Part shown: one piece after another, positions 19,363 to 27,991 of the stretch
Numbering within the stretch: position 1 is the first letter of the stretch
Layout of the letters: each line of letters starts with the position of its first letter
Assembly: GCA_012839865.1 (NCBI GenBank)
Contig: DUMO01000051.1
Coordinates: 1 to 64,000 of the forward strand
Reading direction: 5' to 3'
From: Clostridiaceae bacterium
GTDB lineage: Bacteria > Bacillota > Clostridia > CAYPLH01 > DUMO01
Length of the DNA stretch: 64,000 bases
Translations under genes and position numbers: made by a program
Notes under the pieces: model-generated
Databases searched by the model: none
The model's input: the letters and a program-made list of their open reading frames with translations, nothing else
What the model was told of the DNA's origin: nothing

Positions 19363-21072
19363 TTATTTATTCTGAATCTTTGCCCATGTGTCCTTTAAAG
19401 TCACAATTCTGTTGAACACAGGTTTGCCCGGTATTGAGTCATAGTCTACGGAGAAATATCCCATTCTGAGAAATTGGAACTTTGTCTCAAGGGGAACATC
19501 CGCCAGACTCTGTTCAACCTTGCAGTCTGTCAGAACCTTCAGGGAATCAGGGTTTATATATTTCAGGTAATCATCACTGTCCGGATTTTCAACCGTGAAA
19601 AGGTTGTCATACAGTCTTATCTCCGCATTAACTGCATGAGGTGCAGAAACCCAGTGCAAAGTGCCCTGAACCCTGCGCCCGTCTTCTGTCCAGCCGCCCT
19701 TTGAAGCAGGGTCATAGGTGCAGTGAAGCTCAACTATTTCACCGGCGGAATTTTTAACTACACTGTTGCATGTAATATAATATGCATGTTTGAGTCTGAC
19801 TTCTCTTCCGGGAGCCAGCCTGAAAAACTTCTTTGGCGGGTCTTCCATGAAATCATCTCGTTCAATGTATATTTCACGGCTAAAAGGTATCTTCCTGGTG
19901 CCGGCATCGGGGTTTTCAGGGTTGTTTTCCGCATCAAACCATTCCACCTGGCCTTCCGGATAATTGTCAATAATGACCTTTACCGGATTTAGCACTGCCA
20001 TAACCCGGTTTGCTGTTTTGTTAAGCTCTTCACGTATGCAATGCTCTAAAAGTGCAATGTCAACTACACTGTAAGTTTTGGCCACACCGATTTTTTCGAT
20101 GAAAGCTTTTATTGAACCAGGTGTATATCCGCGCCTTCTCAACCCGCATAATGTTGGCATTCTGGGGTCGTCCCATCCTCTTACAAGGCCTTCCTTTACA
20201 AGAGTAATAAGTTTGCGTTTGCTCATAACCGTATAGTTTAAATTGAGTCTTGCAAATTCAATTTGACGCGGTTTGGAAGGTACGCTTACATTTTCCACAA
20301 ACCAGTTGTACAAAGGCCGGTGGTCTTCATATTCCAGAGAGCAAAGGGAATGGGTGATACCCTCGATGGCATCCGATAGGGGATGCTGGAAATCATACAT
20401 GGGATATATGCACCATTTATTTCCCGTTCTGTGATGACTGGTATGAAGAATCCTGTATATAACCGGGTCCCGCATGTTTATATTGGGAGAAGCCATGTCT
20501 ATCTTTGCCCGGAGAACTTTTTCACCTTCTTTGAATTCTCCGTTCTTCATCCTTTCAAAAAGCTCAAGATTCTCCTCAACACTCCTGTCTCTGTAAGGAC
20601 TGTTTTTGCCGGGCTCCGTAAGTGTTCCGCGATACTCTCTGATTTCGTCGGGGCTTAAATCGCATACATATGCTTTTCCTGCTTTTATCAGCTCAACTGC
20701 ATATTCATAGAGTCTTTCAAAATAATCGGAGGCATAGAAAAGCCTGTCTTCCCAGTCATATCCCAGCCAATGGATATCTTCCTTTATTGATTCAACATAT
20801 TCCACGTCTTCCTTTACCGGGTTTGTGTCATCAAACCTCAGGTTGCATAAACCGTTGTATTTTTCCGCTATTCCAAAATCAATGCATATGGCTTTTGCAT
20901 GCCCTATATGAAGATAACCGTTGGGTTCGGGAGGAAATCTTGTATGAACTCTGCCGTCGTTTTTGCCTTGTCTTAAATCCTCATTAATAATTTCCTCGAT
21001 AAAGTTTGTGCTTTCTGGCATTGCGCCTGCATCATCAGGATTATTGACACTTATTTCATTAATATTATCCAT
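19363..21072 (-). CDS. glnS: Glutaminyl-tRNA synthetase
   Basis: A class Ib GlnRS of 569 residues. HIGH lies at 55-58 in [15 protein letters not shown], and the KMSKS equivalent is TVMSKRKL. The specificity region [24 protein letters not shown] is present, followed by the two C-terminal beta-barrel anticodon domains (about 340-560). GlnRS charges tRNA-Gln directly and bypasses the GatCAB transamidation route. ATG 21072 is preceded by GGAGGAG. It lies 80 bp after gltX in the same direction, so the two related synthetases form one probable operon. Bacterial GlnRS derives from a eukaryote-like lineage and spread by transfer; whether GatCAB is also present cannot be seen here. Confidence 0.96.
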   Translation of the reverse strand: MDNINEISVNNPDDAGAMPESTNFIEEIINEDLRQGKNDGRVHTRFPPEPNGYLHIGHAKAICIDFGIAEKYNGLCNLRFDDTNPVKEDVEYVESIKEDIHWLGYDWEDRLFYASDYFERLYEYAVELIKAGKAYVCDLSPDEIREYRGTLTEPGKNSPYRDRSVEENLELFERMKNGEFKEGEKVLRAKIDMASPNINMRDPVIYRILHTSHHRTGNKWCIYPMYDFQHPLSDAIEGITHSLCSLEYEDHRPLYNWFVENVSVPSKPRQIEFARLNLNYTVMSKRKLITLVKEGLVRGWDDPRMPTLCGLRRRGYTPGSIKAFIEKIGVAKTYSVVDIALLEHCIREELNKTANRVMAVLNPVKVIIDNYPEGQVEWFDAENNPENPDAGTRKIPFSREIYIERDDFMEDPPKKFFRLAPGREVRLKHAYYITCNSVVKNSAGEIVELHCTYDPASKGGWTEDGRRVQGTLHWVSAPHAVNAEIRLYDNLFTVENPDSDDYLKYINPDSLKVLTDCKVEQSLADVPLETKFQFLRMGYFSVDYDSIPGKPVFNRIVTLKDTWAKIQNK

Positions 21073-21152
21073 AAAACTCCTCCATATTGTTCAGAATCAT
21101 GCATGAAACCTTTATTAAACGTCTGTAACCATTCTTTCCTTTGCTTATTGTT

Positions 21153-22622
21153 TCATTGATTTTGAATGGCTTCCTCGAGCAGGGAGATACCTTTTTCTAT
21201 CCTGTACAGAGTCTCCTTCTTGCCTAAAATATCGGCAATTTCAATGGCACCGCCCGGGGACACCGGTTTTCCTGAAACAGCTGTACGTATAGGCCACAGC
21301 ATTTGACCATTTTTAATTCCCATTTTGCCCACAAGGGCTATAAGTGCATCATGAATAGCCTGCTCTTTCCAGTCATTCAACTCCCGGAGGACGGGAAGAG
21401 CCGCTTTAAGGCTTGCAAGGGAATTCTCCAAATTTGTTTTCATTTTATTATGAATATAAATTGATACATCATAATCAGGCAGTTCATCCAGAAAGTCAAT
21501 TTTTTCAGGGATTTGTGAAAGTACATCAACCCTTGCCTGAAGGACTCTGCTAACTTTCAAAAAGTCTATATCAGACCTTTTAATTGCAGCTTCATAATAG
21601 GGAAGGGCAGCCTTGTGGAAGCCCTCCAGTGACATTTTCCGGATATACTCGCCATTCATCCAGTTCAATTTGTCATAATCAAATATGGCGGGGGACTTGC
21701 TGATTCCCTTGATGTCAAAAGCTTTTTCAAGCTCCTCAAGGCTGAAAATTTCCTGATTGGTTCCGGGACTCCAGCCAAGAAGGGCTACATAATTGACAAC
21801 AGCCTCCGGAAGATATCCCATCTCCAGCAAATCCTCAAAGCTTGCATCCCTGGCTCTCTTACTCAGTTTTTGACCGGGCCCCTTTGTAATAAGGGGAAGA
21901 TGAACATATACAGGTATCTCCCAGCCAAATGCCTCGTATAATAGATTGTACTTGGGAACTGAAGTTAAATACTCGCAGCCTCTTACTACATGAGTAATGC
22001 GCATCAGGTGGTCATCCACCACATTTGCAAAGTTATAAGTGGGCAAACCGTCTGATTTGATAAGTATCTGATCCTCAAGCTCTTTATTATCAATTGCGAT
22101 TTTTCCATAAACCACATCATCAAATTCTGTTACTCCTGAATCCGGCATTTTTTGCCTTATTACATAGGGCACGCCTTGCTTTAAGTTTTGCTCAATTTCC
22201 TCTTTGCAAAGATGGAGGCAATGCCTGTCATATTTGTAACCTCTGCCTTCTGATTCGCATTGCTGCTTCAACTCTGCAAGCCTTTCCTTTGAGCAGAAGC
22301 AATAATAAGCTTCACCTTTTTCAATAAGCTGTTTTGCATAAGAAAGATATATGTCTTTTCGCTCACTTTGAACATATGGTCCATAATCTCCGCCAATGTC
22401 AGGACCTTCGTCATGCTTCAGGCCTGCAATTTTCAAGGTACGGTAAATCGTTTCAATGGCACCTTCGACAAATCTTTTCTGATCTGTATCTTCAATCCTT
22501 AATATAAAATTGCCTCCATTGGACCTTGCAATTAAATACTCATACAATGCAGTCCTTAAATTGCCGATATGCATATAACCTGTAGGGCTTGGCGCATATC
22601 TTGTTCGAACCTGGGTAGCCAT
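21153..22622 (-). CDS. gltX: Glutamyl-tRNA synthetase
   Basis: The 489-residue bacterial GluRS. The HIGH-type motif is HIGN (18-21) in [22 protein letters not shown]; the KMSKS equivalent is KLSKR in [18 protein letters not shown]; the C-terminal all-helical anticodon-binding cage ends in [13 protein letters not shown] putative Zn-site segment [28 protein letters not shown] is given by its key Cys/His residues (about 107-134). ATG 22622 follows AAGGAGG; the open frame extends 10 codons further, but the family N-terminus is [15 protein letters not shown]. It is the first gene of a gltX-glnS unit, and a perfect 10-bp hairpin precedes it. Confidence 0.97.
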   Translation of the reverse strand: MATQVRTRYAPSPTGYMHIGNLRTALYEYLIARSNGGNFILRIEDTDQKRFVEGAIETIYRTLKIAGLKHDEGPDIGGDYGPYVQSERKDIYLSYAKQLIEKGEAYYCFCSKERLAELKQQCESEGRGYKYDRHCLHLCKEEIEQNLKQGVPYVIRQKMPDSGVTEFDDVVYGKIAIDNKELEDQILIKSDGLPTYNFANVVDDHLMRITHVVRGCEYLTSVPKYNLLYEAFGWEIPVYVHLPLITKGPGQKLSKRARDASFEDLLEMGYLPEAVVNYVALLGWSPGTNQEIFSLEELEKAFDIKGISKSPAIFDYDKLNWMNGEYIRKMSLEGFHKAALPYYEAAIKRSDIDFLKVSRVLQARVDVLSQIPEKIDFLDELPDYDVSIYIHNKMKTNLENSLASLKAALPVLRELNDWKEQAIHDALIALVGKMGIKNGQMLWPIRTAVSGKPVSPGGAIEIADILGKKETLYRIEKGISLLEEAIQNQ

Positions 22623-22648
22623 GTAATTTTTCCTCCTTATATATGGAT

Positions 22649-22679
22649 ACAACCTTTCGTTTTTTGAATGAAAGGTTGT
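22649..22679 (-). promoter_or_regulatory. Leader hairpin upstream of gltX
   Basis: On the minus strand, ACAACCTTTC (22679-22670) pairs perfectly with GAAAGGTTGT (22658-22649) across an 11-nt loop. It ends about 26 nt before the gltX start and just before the AAGGAGG site. No T-run follows on the minus strand. It may be an operator or a translational control hairpin; no T-box sequence was found. Confidence 0.45.
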
Positions 22680-22938
22680 GGGGTTCAGGCAAATAAAGCA
22701 TTTATCGGAAAATATATTTCCCGAAAATGTAAGTTGATTATATTACTTTGAGCCTCTGATGTCAAGGTGAACAGCAGTATCAGGGATCAGCCTGCTCGAT
22801 AATTGTTATTGTTAAGATGCGCTTTCCTATAAACCATACAACAAGAAAACAGACACAAAACTGAATAAATGAAATTCATGCAAGAACAAAATAAAGCTAT
22901 TTGCCATTGTTCGCAATACATTTCATTTATTCTGCTCG
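22680..22938. other. Intergenic region before gltX
   Basis: About 260 bp between the gltX leader hairpin and the end of the membrane acyltransferase gene. It must contain the gltX promoter on the minus strand, but I could not pick a convincing -35/-10 pair. No gene seen. Confidence 0.4.
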
Positions 22939-23640
22939 TTAACTTATGATTAACCGGACAAGGTAAATAATCAGTATAAATAACGGTTGATGCACAAGAT
23001 ACAAAAGAAGAGAATGCCTTCCGGCAGTATTAATAATATTATCACGCTTTATTGAAGGCATCAGGCTCTTTTTATCCTTATAGAGAACCTTGCCCAAAAA
23101 TATGCCAATCATAAAATAGCCAAGATAGGGGATAAGGGGATAGTAATCGGAAGAATAAAATTTGTTGTTGAATAAGCCAAGGGGAGCGAAAAAGTTATGG
23201 CTTACATTTATTTTTGAAACAGGTACTCCCGCAGCTATTATTATAATACCAACCAGAGGTATTAGATTTTTCGGTATTTTATTTATCAGGGGATACAGCA
23301 GAAAACTTGCTCCAAAAAAATGCAGCACACCAAAAACCACTACATACCGGGGATTAAAAATATAGGACATGAGAGTAATCAGCATTGCATAGCCAAATAC
23401 AATCAGTCCTCTTTTTAAATTGCTTCTGCTTAAGGAGCAGCTTATGCCGGCCACGAAAATAAAGATGTAAGCAGCCATCCGGCCTGTCAGATAGTTAAAG
23501 CCGGTAAGATATGAGACATTCAAACCCAGAAATTCATTAAGGTCGAAAATCAGGTGAAAATACATCATTAAAATGACTGCAAGCCCTCTTAAGAAATCAA
23601 GTTCCCATATGCGTTTTTGATATAATTGATCCTTGTTCAT
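22939..23640 (-). CDS. HGSNAT-like (DUF1624) membrane acyltransferase
   Basis: A 233-residue integral membrane protein with about 7 hydrophobic segments. It opens with RIWELDFLRGLAVILMMYFHL, the DUF1624 / heparan-alpha-glucosaminide N-acetyltransferase catalytic pattern (key residues Arg, Asp, Arg-Gly, His). The family transfers acyl groups across membranes in some members, but the bacterial substrate is unknown. The C-terminal segment with GRHSLLLYLVHQPLF is also typical. ATG 23640 follows GAAGGT. It is a lone gene between gltX and a nitroreductase. Confidence 0.8.
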   Translation of the reverse strand: MNKDQLYQKRIWELDFLRGLAVILMMYFHLIFDLNEFLGLNVSYLTGFNYLTGRMAAYIFIFVAGISCSLSRSNLKRGLIVFGYAMLITLMSYIFNPRYVVVFGVLHFFGASFLLYPLINKIPKNLIPLVGIIIIAAGVPVSKINVSHNFFAPLGLFNNKFYSSDYYPLIPYLGYFMIGIFLGKVLYKDKKSLMPSIKRDNIINTAGRHSLLLYLVHQPLFILIIYLVRLIIS

Positions 23641-24060
23641 GATCTACCTTCAATATTTGTTTTTATTGTTCTTTATATTTGATTATATCAATTTTTATTT
23701 GACGCCGCCAGTAGTTGCCATCTTCTTGTCCCGGAAAAAGGATGAGTAGTTGGGTTAATGATCAATAAACCGGTTATATGGCATTCCTGCTTTTTTACGG
23801 GCTGTCGGTTTTCTTAAAATAAAAGCCTTGTTCTTAGAAAAGCCCGGGGCATCGAGCCCTGCTCACTTTTGGCTGGATTTACTTCGCAAATGGCCCTGTT
23901 CAGTATACATTTCATATATGTCAGGTTACGTCTGAATAGCAGCAGGGTTAGTACGGACAAAGATTGTGTATCCTGACGGCTATGGACTTAATATTGATTT
24001 TTATGCTAAAATTAGACTGTCCATGTTTTTACAAAGCAGCAAAAAAGGAGGGAATTTTTG
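23641..24060. other. Intergenic region with dispersed repeat copy A
   Basis: 420 bp without a gene. It contains copy A of the dispersed repeat (23803-23922) and, at its right end, the GGAGGG ribosome binding site of the nitroreductase gene. The regulatory sites of both flanking genes were not clearly identified. Confidence 0.6.
23803..23922 (+). repeat. Dispersed MITE-like repeat, copy A
   Basis: About 120 bp sharing blocks with copies at 37.7 and 50.5 kb: GTCGGTTTTCT, GAGCCTTGTTC-like, AGAAAAGCCCGGG, GGCTGGATTT, CGCAAAT-GCCCT and ATACATTTC. The block around 23871-23895 can form a hairpin (GGCT...GGCC enclosing ATTT/AAAT). It lies in a gap between two unrelated genes. This copy lacks the GCGAACC block at its left end and has a more diverged sequence. 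Confidence 0.75.
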
Positions 24061-24630
24061 ATGGACGTTTACCAGGCAATTTATAAAAGAAGAACAATAA
24101 GAAAATTCAAACAGCAGAAAATTGACAGAAAAGTATTGGAGAAGCTGATTGATGCCGCAAGGTTCGCACCGTCGGGAAATAATTTGCAGCCTGTCAAGTA
24201 CAGGATCGTGGAAGAGCCGGAGGAAGTCGCAAAGGTCTTTGAACAGGTAAAGTGGGCAGGCTACATTGCACCCGAGGGAAATCCCAAAAAAGGTGAGGAA
24301 CCTGTTGCTTTTATTATGGTATTGGCTGATACCAATATAAGAAAAGCCGGATATGAGCTCGACGTAGGAGCTGCAGTGCAAAACTTGCTGCTTTCGGCTG
24401 TTGAGGAAGGTATCGGTACCTGCTGGATAGGTTCGGTAAACAGGGATAATGTCCGAAATATACTGAACATCCCGGAAAACCTTGTAATAAGCACAGCCAT
24501 AGCTTTGGGATACCCTGCAGAAGAACCGGTATCAGAGGAAGAACAGGGATCAATAAAATATTACAAAGATTCAAATGGAGTTCTGCATGTGCCAAAAAGA
24601 GCTCTTCGGGATATTATAATAAATAGTTAG
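24061..24630 (+). CDS. Nitroreductase family protein
   Basis: A 189-residue FMN-dependent nitroreductase-fold oxidoreductase. Family features: YQAIYKRRTIRKF at the N-terminus (the R-x-x-R-x-F FMN phosphate contact), LIDAARFAPSGNNLQPVKY, then DVGAAVQNLLLSAVEEGIGTCWIG (flavin and dimer contacts) and IALGYPAEEP near the C-terminus. The physiological substrate is unknown. ATG 24061 follows GGAGGG; an in-frame TTG just before it is less likely. It is convergent with gatD. Confidence 0.9.
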   Translation: MDVYQAIYKRRTIRKFKQQKIDRKVLEKLIDAARFAPSGNNLQPVKYRIVEEPEEVAKVFEQVKWAGYIAPEGNPKKGEEPVAFIMVLADTNIRKAGYELDVGAAVQNLLLSAVEEGIGTCWIGSVNRDNVRNILNIPENLVISTAIALGYPAEEPVSEEEQGSIKYYKDSNGVLHVPKRALRDIIINS

Positions 24631-24646
24631 TTAACATATAGCAGGC

Positions 24647-24684
24647 AGTACTCTCCCTCCTTGCTCACAGGAGGCGGGAGTACT
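24647..24684. other. Imperfect hairpin between nitroreductase and gatD
   Basis: AGTACTC (24647-24653) with GAGTACT (24678-24684), extended inwards by CCCTCC/GGAGGCGGG with one offset. It is in the gap between convergent genes, so it may end transcription or protect 3' ends, but neither side has a good T-run. Confidence 0.4.
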
Positions 24685-24769
24685 TCACGCTGCCCTGCTT
24701 AAGGTAAATATATAGTGAGTAAGGCATAAGCAATGCAAAGCAATATTATTGTTGCAACTCTGGTTTTTG

Positions 24770-25516
24770 TTATCTTATGATTCTCTCAATCAACGTCATT
24801 CGTGTTGCTTTTTCAAGAGAATCATCCAACGGGGATAAAGAAGAAAAATCAGGGTATTTTTCTTTCAGGGCAAGTGTGAGTAAGTGGTCTGCCAATTCAT
24901 GATTTTTGGGGAGCAGGCTTCCATGGGCATAGGAACAGAATACATTCCTGTATCTTGCGCCTTCAAAACCATCCTGCCCGTTGTTGCCAAAACCCTTTAC
25001 CACCCGTCCCAGGGGCTCGACTCCTTCACCCAGGTAAGTGTACCCCGAGTGGTTCTCAAATCCTACTATTTTCCCGTCAAACGTATCACTTTTAAGAAAA
25101 TCGCATTCAAATACGATATCTCCGGTCAAACGTTCCCTGCCTTCAATGGTCCATAAATCAAGGGCTCCAAGAAACTCAATTTCTTTTCCCTCCAGGGTTC
25201 TCAAGTACATTCCAAGCATCTGGTATCCACCGCCAATGCAAAGAAAAACCTTGTTGTTTTCTATGGCAGACCTGATTTCATTGCCTTTTATATCAATAAA
25301 ATCCTTCCGGATTATTTGCTGCTCATATTCCTGACCGCTTCCTAAAACAACAATATCATATTTCTCCGGAACAAAGGGCTCATCCAGGGTCACATTTATT
25401 ATGTTTACAGAAATATTCCTCCACAGGGCGCGTTTGGACAGGGCAATAATATTTCCCCGGTCTCCGTTGTAATTCAATAAGTCAGGGTATAATACACAAA
25501 TATTTAAACTGTACAA
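24770..25516 (-). CDS. gatD: Lipid II isoglutaminyl synthase, glutaminase subunit GatD
   Basis: A 248-residue class-I glutamine amidotransferase of the CobQ-like type. It supplies ammonia to MurT, which amidates D-Glu in lipid II to D-isoGln. The catalytic Cys sits in FLCIGGGYQMLG, and the catalytic His in YAHGSLLPKNHELAD; ENHSGYTYLG is also family-typical. The start is TTG 25516 behind GGAGG. It is the second gene of a murT-gatD pair, 175 bp after murT on the same strand, which confirms the function because the two proteins form a complex. Confidence 0.93.
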   Translation of the reverse strand: MYSLNICVLYPDLLNYNGDRGNIIALSKRALWRNISVNIINVTLDEPFVPEKYDIVVLGSGQEYEQQIIRKDFIDIKGNEIRSAIENNKVFLCIGGGYQMLGMYLRTLEGKEIEFLGALDLWTIEGRERLTGDIVFECDFLKSDTFDGKIVGFENHSGYTYLGEGVEPLGRVVKGFGNNGQDGFEGARYRNVFCSYAHGSLLPKNHELADHLLTLALKEKYPDFSSLSPLDDSLEKATRMTLIERIIR

Positions 25517-25691
25517 TTTTTATTGCCTCCTTTTATGGCACATCAGGACTCAATCAATTTATTTAAACATCCCGGAATTATTCGTATGTCGATCCGGCAA
25601 GACAAAGTTGCAAACGACATTTTCCAACTTACTGAATTTTCGGGGCATGCGAAAGCCCAGGTTGGAAAAACCAGACTGCAATTACAACTTT
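25517..25691. other. murT-gatD spacer
   Basis: 175 bp between two genes whose products form one complex; in most Firmicutes they are nearly adjacent or overlapping. Only the gatD ribosome binding site was recognised in it. Confidence 0.4.
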
Positions 25692-27395
25692 CTATTTCCA
25701 AAACTCCCGAAGGCCGAACTTTTTCCTGAGTATGCTTCTTATATCAAGCATTGCCGAATAATTCGGGAGGATATAGAAGCAGTTTCCGGCATTAGTTTTT
25801 GAAAGCCCGTTGTCCAGCAGCAAGCCATAATCTTTCATAATCGAAATCCTGCCTGGGTCGATGCCGCCATACTTGAGCCTTAATGCCACATCCTCAGCTC
25901 TTGTGCCCGATACATAAAATTTGCTGATTTTGTTTTCAATCTCTGACAGTATTTCGAAATCCACATCCCATAGCCATGAAATGTCCGTACCGTCGGCAAG
26001 TTTATCATTTATTGCAAAAGCAAGCACAAACTCCTTTTCTTCGGATAAAAGAAAGTTCAGGACCTGGTTCAAGCCTGCCGGATTCTTAACAAGAATGACT
26101 TTAATTAATTTATCATCAGCCTTAATGGTTTCCATTCTTCCAAAGCTGCACTCACATTCCGAAAGAGCTGCCACTGTATTCTCCAAAGGAAGGGAAAGGG
26201 CTTGTCCGCAAGCTATGGATGCTAATGCATTATACACATTGTAAAGGCCGGGAAGGTTTATTTTTGCTGTATGCTTTAAAGCTTTCTTTTCATATTTTGT
26301 CATGCCTGTTGATAGTGCTTCCAAACCGGTCCCATTTTCCGGTGAAGACGCATGCATCCCTTGAGTTGTTACTTCAAAATCCATGATTGTATAGGATGCC
26401 TTCATCTCCCTGACATAAGTGCAAACGACTTCTGCAAAAGGTCTTTCAAACCCGCAGTTGTCGCACCTGAACCAGCCAAAATGTTCATAGGTTCGGCTTT
26501 GGTAGGTGAATTTATTATTACAGAATATACAGTACATAGCCCCACCGGTCTCATCCTTTACAGGTTTTTCACCTGTCCTGTTTTTTACTGAAGTTTCACT
26601 GGGTTCATCTTCTACCAGCACTGTACCGGACTTGTTTTTTACAGGTGTTTCACCAGTCTCATCTTCTTTCGATGCTTCACAGGGCTTGCCTTTTACCGTT
26701 GCTTCATCAGACTCATCAATTACCAGTGCTGCCATTTCACCTTTTACCGCCATTTCACCGGTCTTGTCTTTTACCGTTGTCCCATCGCCCTTGTTTATAA
26801 AGCCAGCCAAAGCATTTACATCAAATCCATAGTAAATTTTCCTGCCATCATATACTTTGCCCAGGGAAGCGCACAGAGGATCGTCCCCGTTTAAAACCAG
26901 AATGGTCTTATTAAGGTTTTTGATTCCTTTCTTCACATTGTCAACTATTTTATATATGGACCCGTATCGGTCAAGTTGGTCGTTGAAAAAGTTAGTTACA
27001 ACCAATATGTCCGGCTCAATGAAATTGCTGATTAAAGCAAATGCTGCATCATCTATTTCAAGAACGGCTGTTGAATATGGGCATTTTCCTGACAGGGGAA
27101 CCGACTCTATGAAAGTTGATATAATACCCCCCGGAAGATTTGCGCCGGACCGGTTTGCAATATATTTAATGTTGTTTTTTTGCAGTATTTCCCCGATAGC
27201 TTTCGTTGTTGTGGTCTTTCCGTTTGTACCGGTTACCATGATTATTTTAAATTTTTCAGCAATAATTCCGGCAAACCGGGGATATATTTTCAGGGCAATT
27301 TTCCCGGGCAGGGAAGTGCCGCCACGCTTAAGAAGCCTTAGAATCAGCATTACGGTTTTGCAAATAAACAATGTAATTTTGAACATTAAATTCAT
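25692..27395 (-). CDS. murT: Lipid II isoglutaminyl synthase, Mur-ligase subunit MurT (with repeat insertion)
   Basis: A 567-residue Mur-ligase-like protein that activates the D-Glu carboxyl of lipid II for amidation by GatD-derived ammonia. N-terminal hydrophobic stretch, then the ATP loop VTGTNGKTTTTKAI, NRSGANLPGGI, VLEIDDAAF and VTNFFNDQLDRYG, then a C-terminal DUF1727 domain. A Cys4 zinc ribbon (YCIFC at 288-292 and RCDNCGF) is present, as in characterised MurT. Known MurT proteins are about 430-450 residues. The excess here is largely a run of about ten 9-residue repeats at residues 199-287, immediately before the ribbon. ATG 27395 follows AGGAG. It is followed by gatD and divergent from the murA-ftsZ region. 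Confidence 0.93.
   Translation of the reverse strand: MNLMFKITLFICKTVMLILRLLKRGGTSLPGKIALKIYPRFAGIIAEKFKIIMVTGTNGKTTTTKAIGEILQKNNIKYIANRSGANLPGGIISTFIESVPLSGKCPYSTAVLEIDDAAFALISNFIEPDILVVTNFFNDQLDRYGSIYKIVDNVKKGIKNLNKTILVLNGDDPLCASLGKVYDGRKIYYGFDVNALAGFINKGDGTTVKDKTGEMAVKGEMAALVIDESDEATVKGKPCEASKEDETGETPVKNKSGTVLVEDEPSETSVKNRTGEKPVKDETGGAMYCIFCNNKFTYQSRTYEHFGWFRCDNCGFERPFAEVVCTYVREMKASYTIMDFEVTTQGMHASSPENGTGLEALSTGMTKYEKKALKHTAKINLPGLYNVYNALASIACGQALSLPLENTVAALSECECSFGRMETIKADDKLIKVILVKNPAGLNQVLNFLLSEEKEFVLAFAINDKLADGTDISWLWDVDFEILSEIENKISKFYVSGTRAEDVALRLKYGGIDPGRISIMKDYGLLLDNGLSKTNAGNCFYILPNYSAMLDIRSILRKKFGLREFWK
26535..26801 (-). repeat. 27-bp in-frame minisatellite within murT
   Basis: Ten consecutive units, nine of 27 bp and one of 24 bp, encode the nonapeptides FINKGDGTT, VKDKTGEMA, VKGEMAAL, VIDESDEAT, VKGKPCEAS, KEDETGETP, VKNKSGTVL, VEDEPSETS, VKNRTGEKP and VKDETGGAM. 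The consensus is V-K-(D/N/G)-(K/E)-(T/S)-(G/S)-E-x-(P/S/T). Frame is kept throughout; units have diverged, so the expansion is not very recent. The result is a charged, probably disordered linker. Confidence 0.9.
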
Positions 27396-27535
27396 AATAA
27401 ACTCCTGATGGATAATAAGTTAAACACTCTTTTACTTTCTGGCTTGCAATACATTATAGATTATAGCACAACGAATACCAAACACATACAAGTTTCCTGA
27501 TGGAACAGTGTGTTTTTATGCTTCACAAGGGAAGG

Positions 27536-27806
27536 GCAGGAGGCAATCGGGGGGACTGGAAGAATTGTCCCCATGGTTCCACATGGGAACCGCAGGAGGC
27601 AATCGGGGGAACCGGAAGAATTGTCCCTATGGTTCCACATAGGAACCGCAGGAGGCAATCGGCGGGGGACCGGAAGAATTGTCCCTATGGTTCCACATGG
27701 GAACGGCAGGAGGCAATCAACAGGGGGACCGGGAGAACCGTCCCCATGGTTCCAAACGGGAACCGCAGGAGGCGGCAATCAGCGGGAACCATCCCCATGG
27801 TTCCCC
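27536..27806. repeat. GC-rich palindromic tandem array (56-59 bp units)
   Basis: Five units starting with GCAGGAGGC(GGC)AATC at 27536, 27592, 27648, 27706 and 27765 (spacing 56, 56, 58, 59). Each unit contains two inverted repeats: GGGGAC...GTCCCC (spaced by GGAAGAATT or variants) and GGTTCC-ACAT-GGAACC. It is G-rich on the plus strand, unlike its surroundings. Because the period is not a multiple of three, it is not coding; ORFs across it are frame-shifting copies of the same unit. Confidence 0.9.
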
Positions 27807-27962
27807 ATTTGTGATAGCATTATAATCCATATAAGGAAATTGGGACAAGGTACCTGTCCCCCCGGTCCTGTGGAAATAATCAGCGGGGAAGATAAAGACA
27901 ATCCCCGGTTACAGTAAAACCGGAAAAACTCCTCCTGTTTGCGCCTTAGGGGCAAATAACTA

Positions 27963-27991
27963 TTGATGGCGTTTAAAGGTAATGGTACAAT
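27963..27991 (+). promoter_or_regulatory. Promoter-like sequence overlapping the murA 5' end
   Basis: TTGATG at 27963-27968, 17-bp spacer, TACAAT at 27986-27991. The -10 box abuts the ATG at 27992. If used, transcription would start inside the murA remnant and could serve ftsQ and the genes after it. Confidence 0.5.

Larger units (their letters stand above)
27396..27991. other. Divergent murT/murA gap with tandem array
   Basis: About 600 bp between divergently oriented genes. It contains the GC-rich tandem array (27536-27806), a GGGACA...TGTCCC near-palindrome (27842-27860) and a promoter-like sequence at the right end (27963-27991). No coding sequence resembling the missing MurA N-terminus was found in any frame. 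Confidence 0.65.

Noticed and set aside
22623-22760. T-box leader before gltX
   Set aside because: No AGGGTGGNACCGCG-like antiterminator sequence was found.
27536-27806. CRISPR array
   Set aside because: Units follow directly with no unique spacers of constant length, and there are no cas genes.
27500-27917. Overlapping ORFs of about 100-135 codons across the tandem array, coding repeated VPMVPH/GNRRRQ-like peptides
   Set aside because: The unit length is not a multiple of three, so the same DNA is read in different frames; no ribosome binding site and odd composition. Treated as non-coding.
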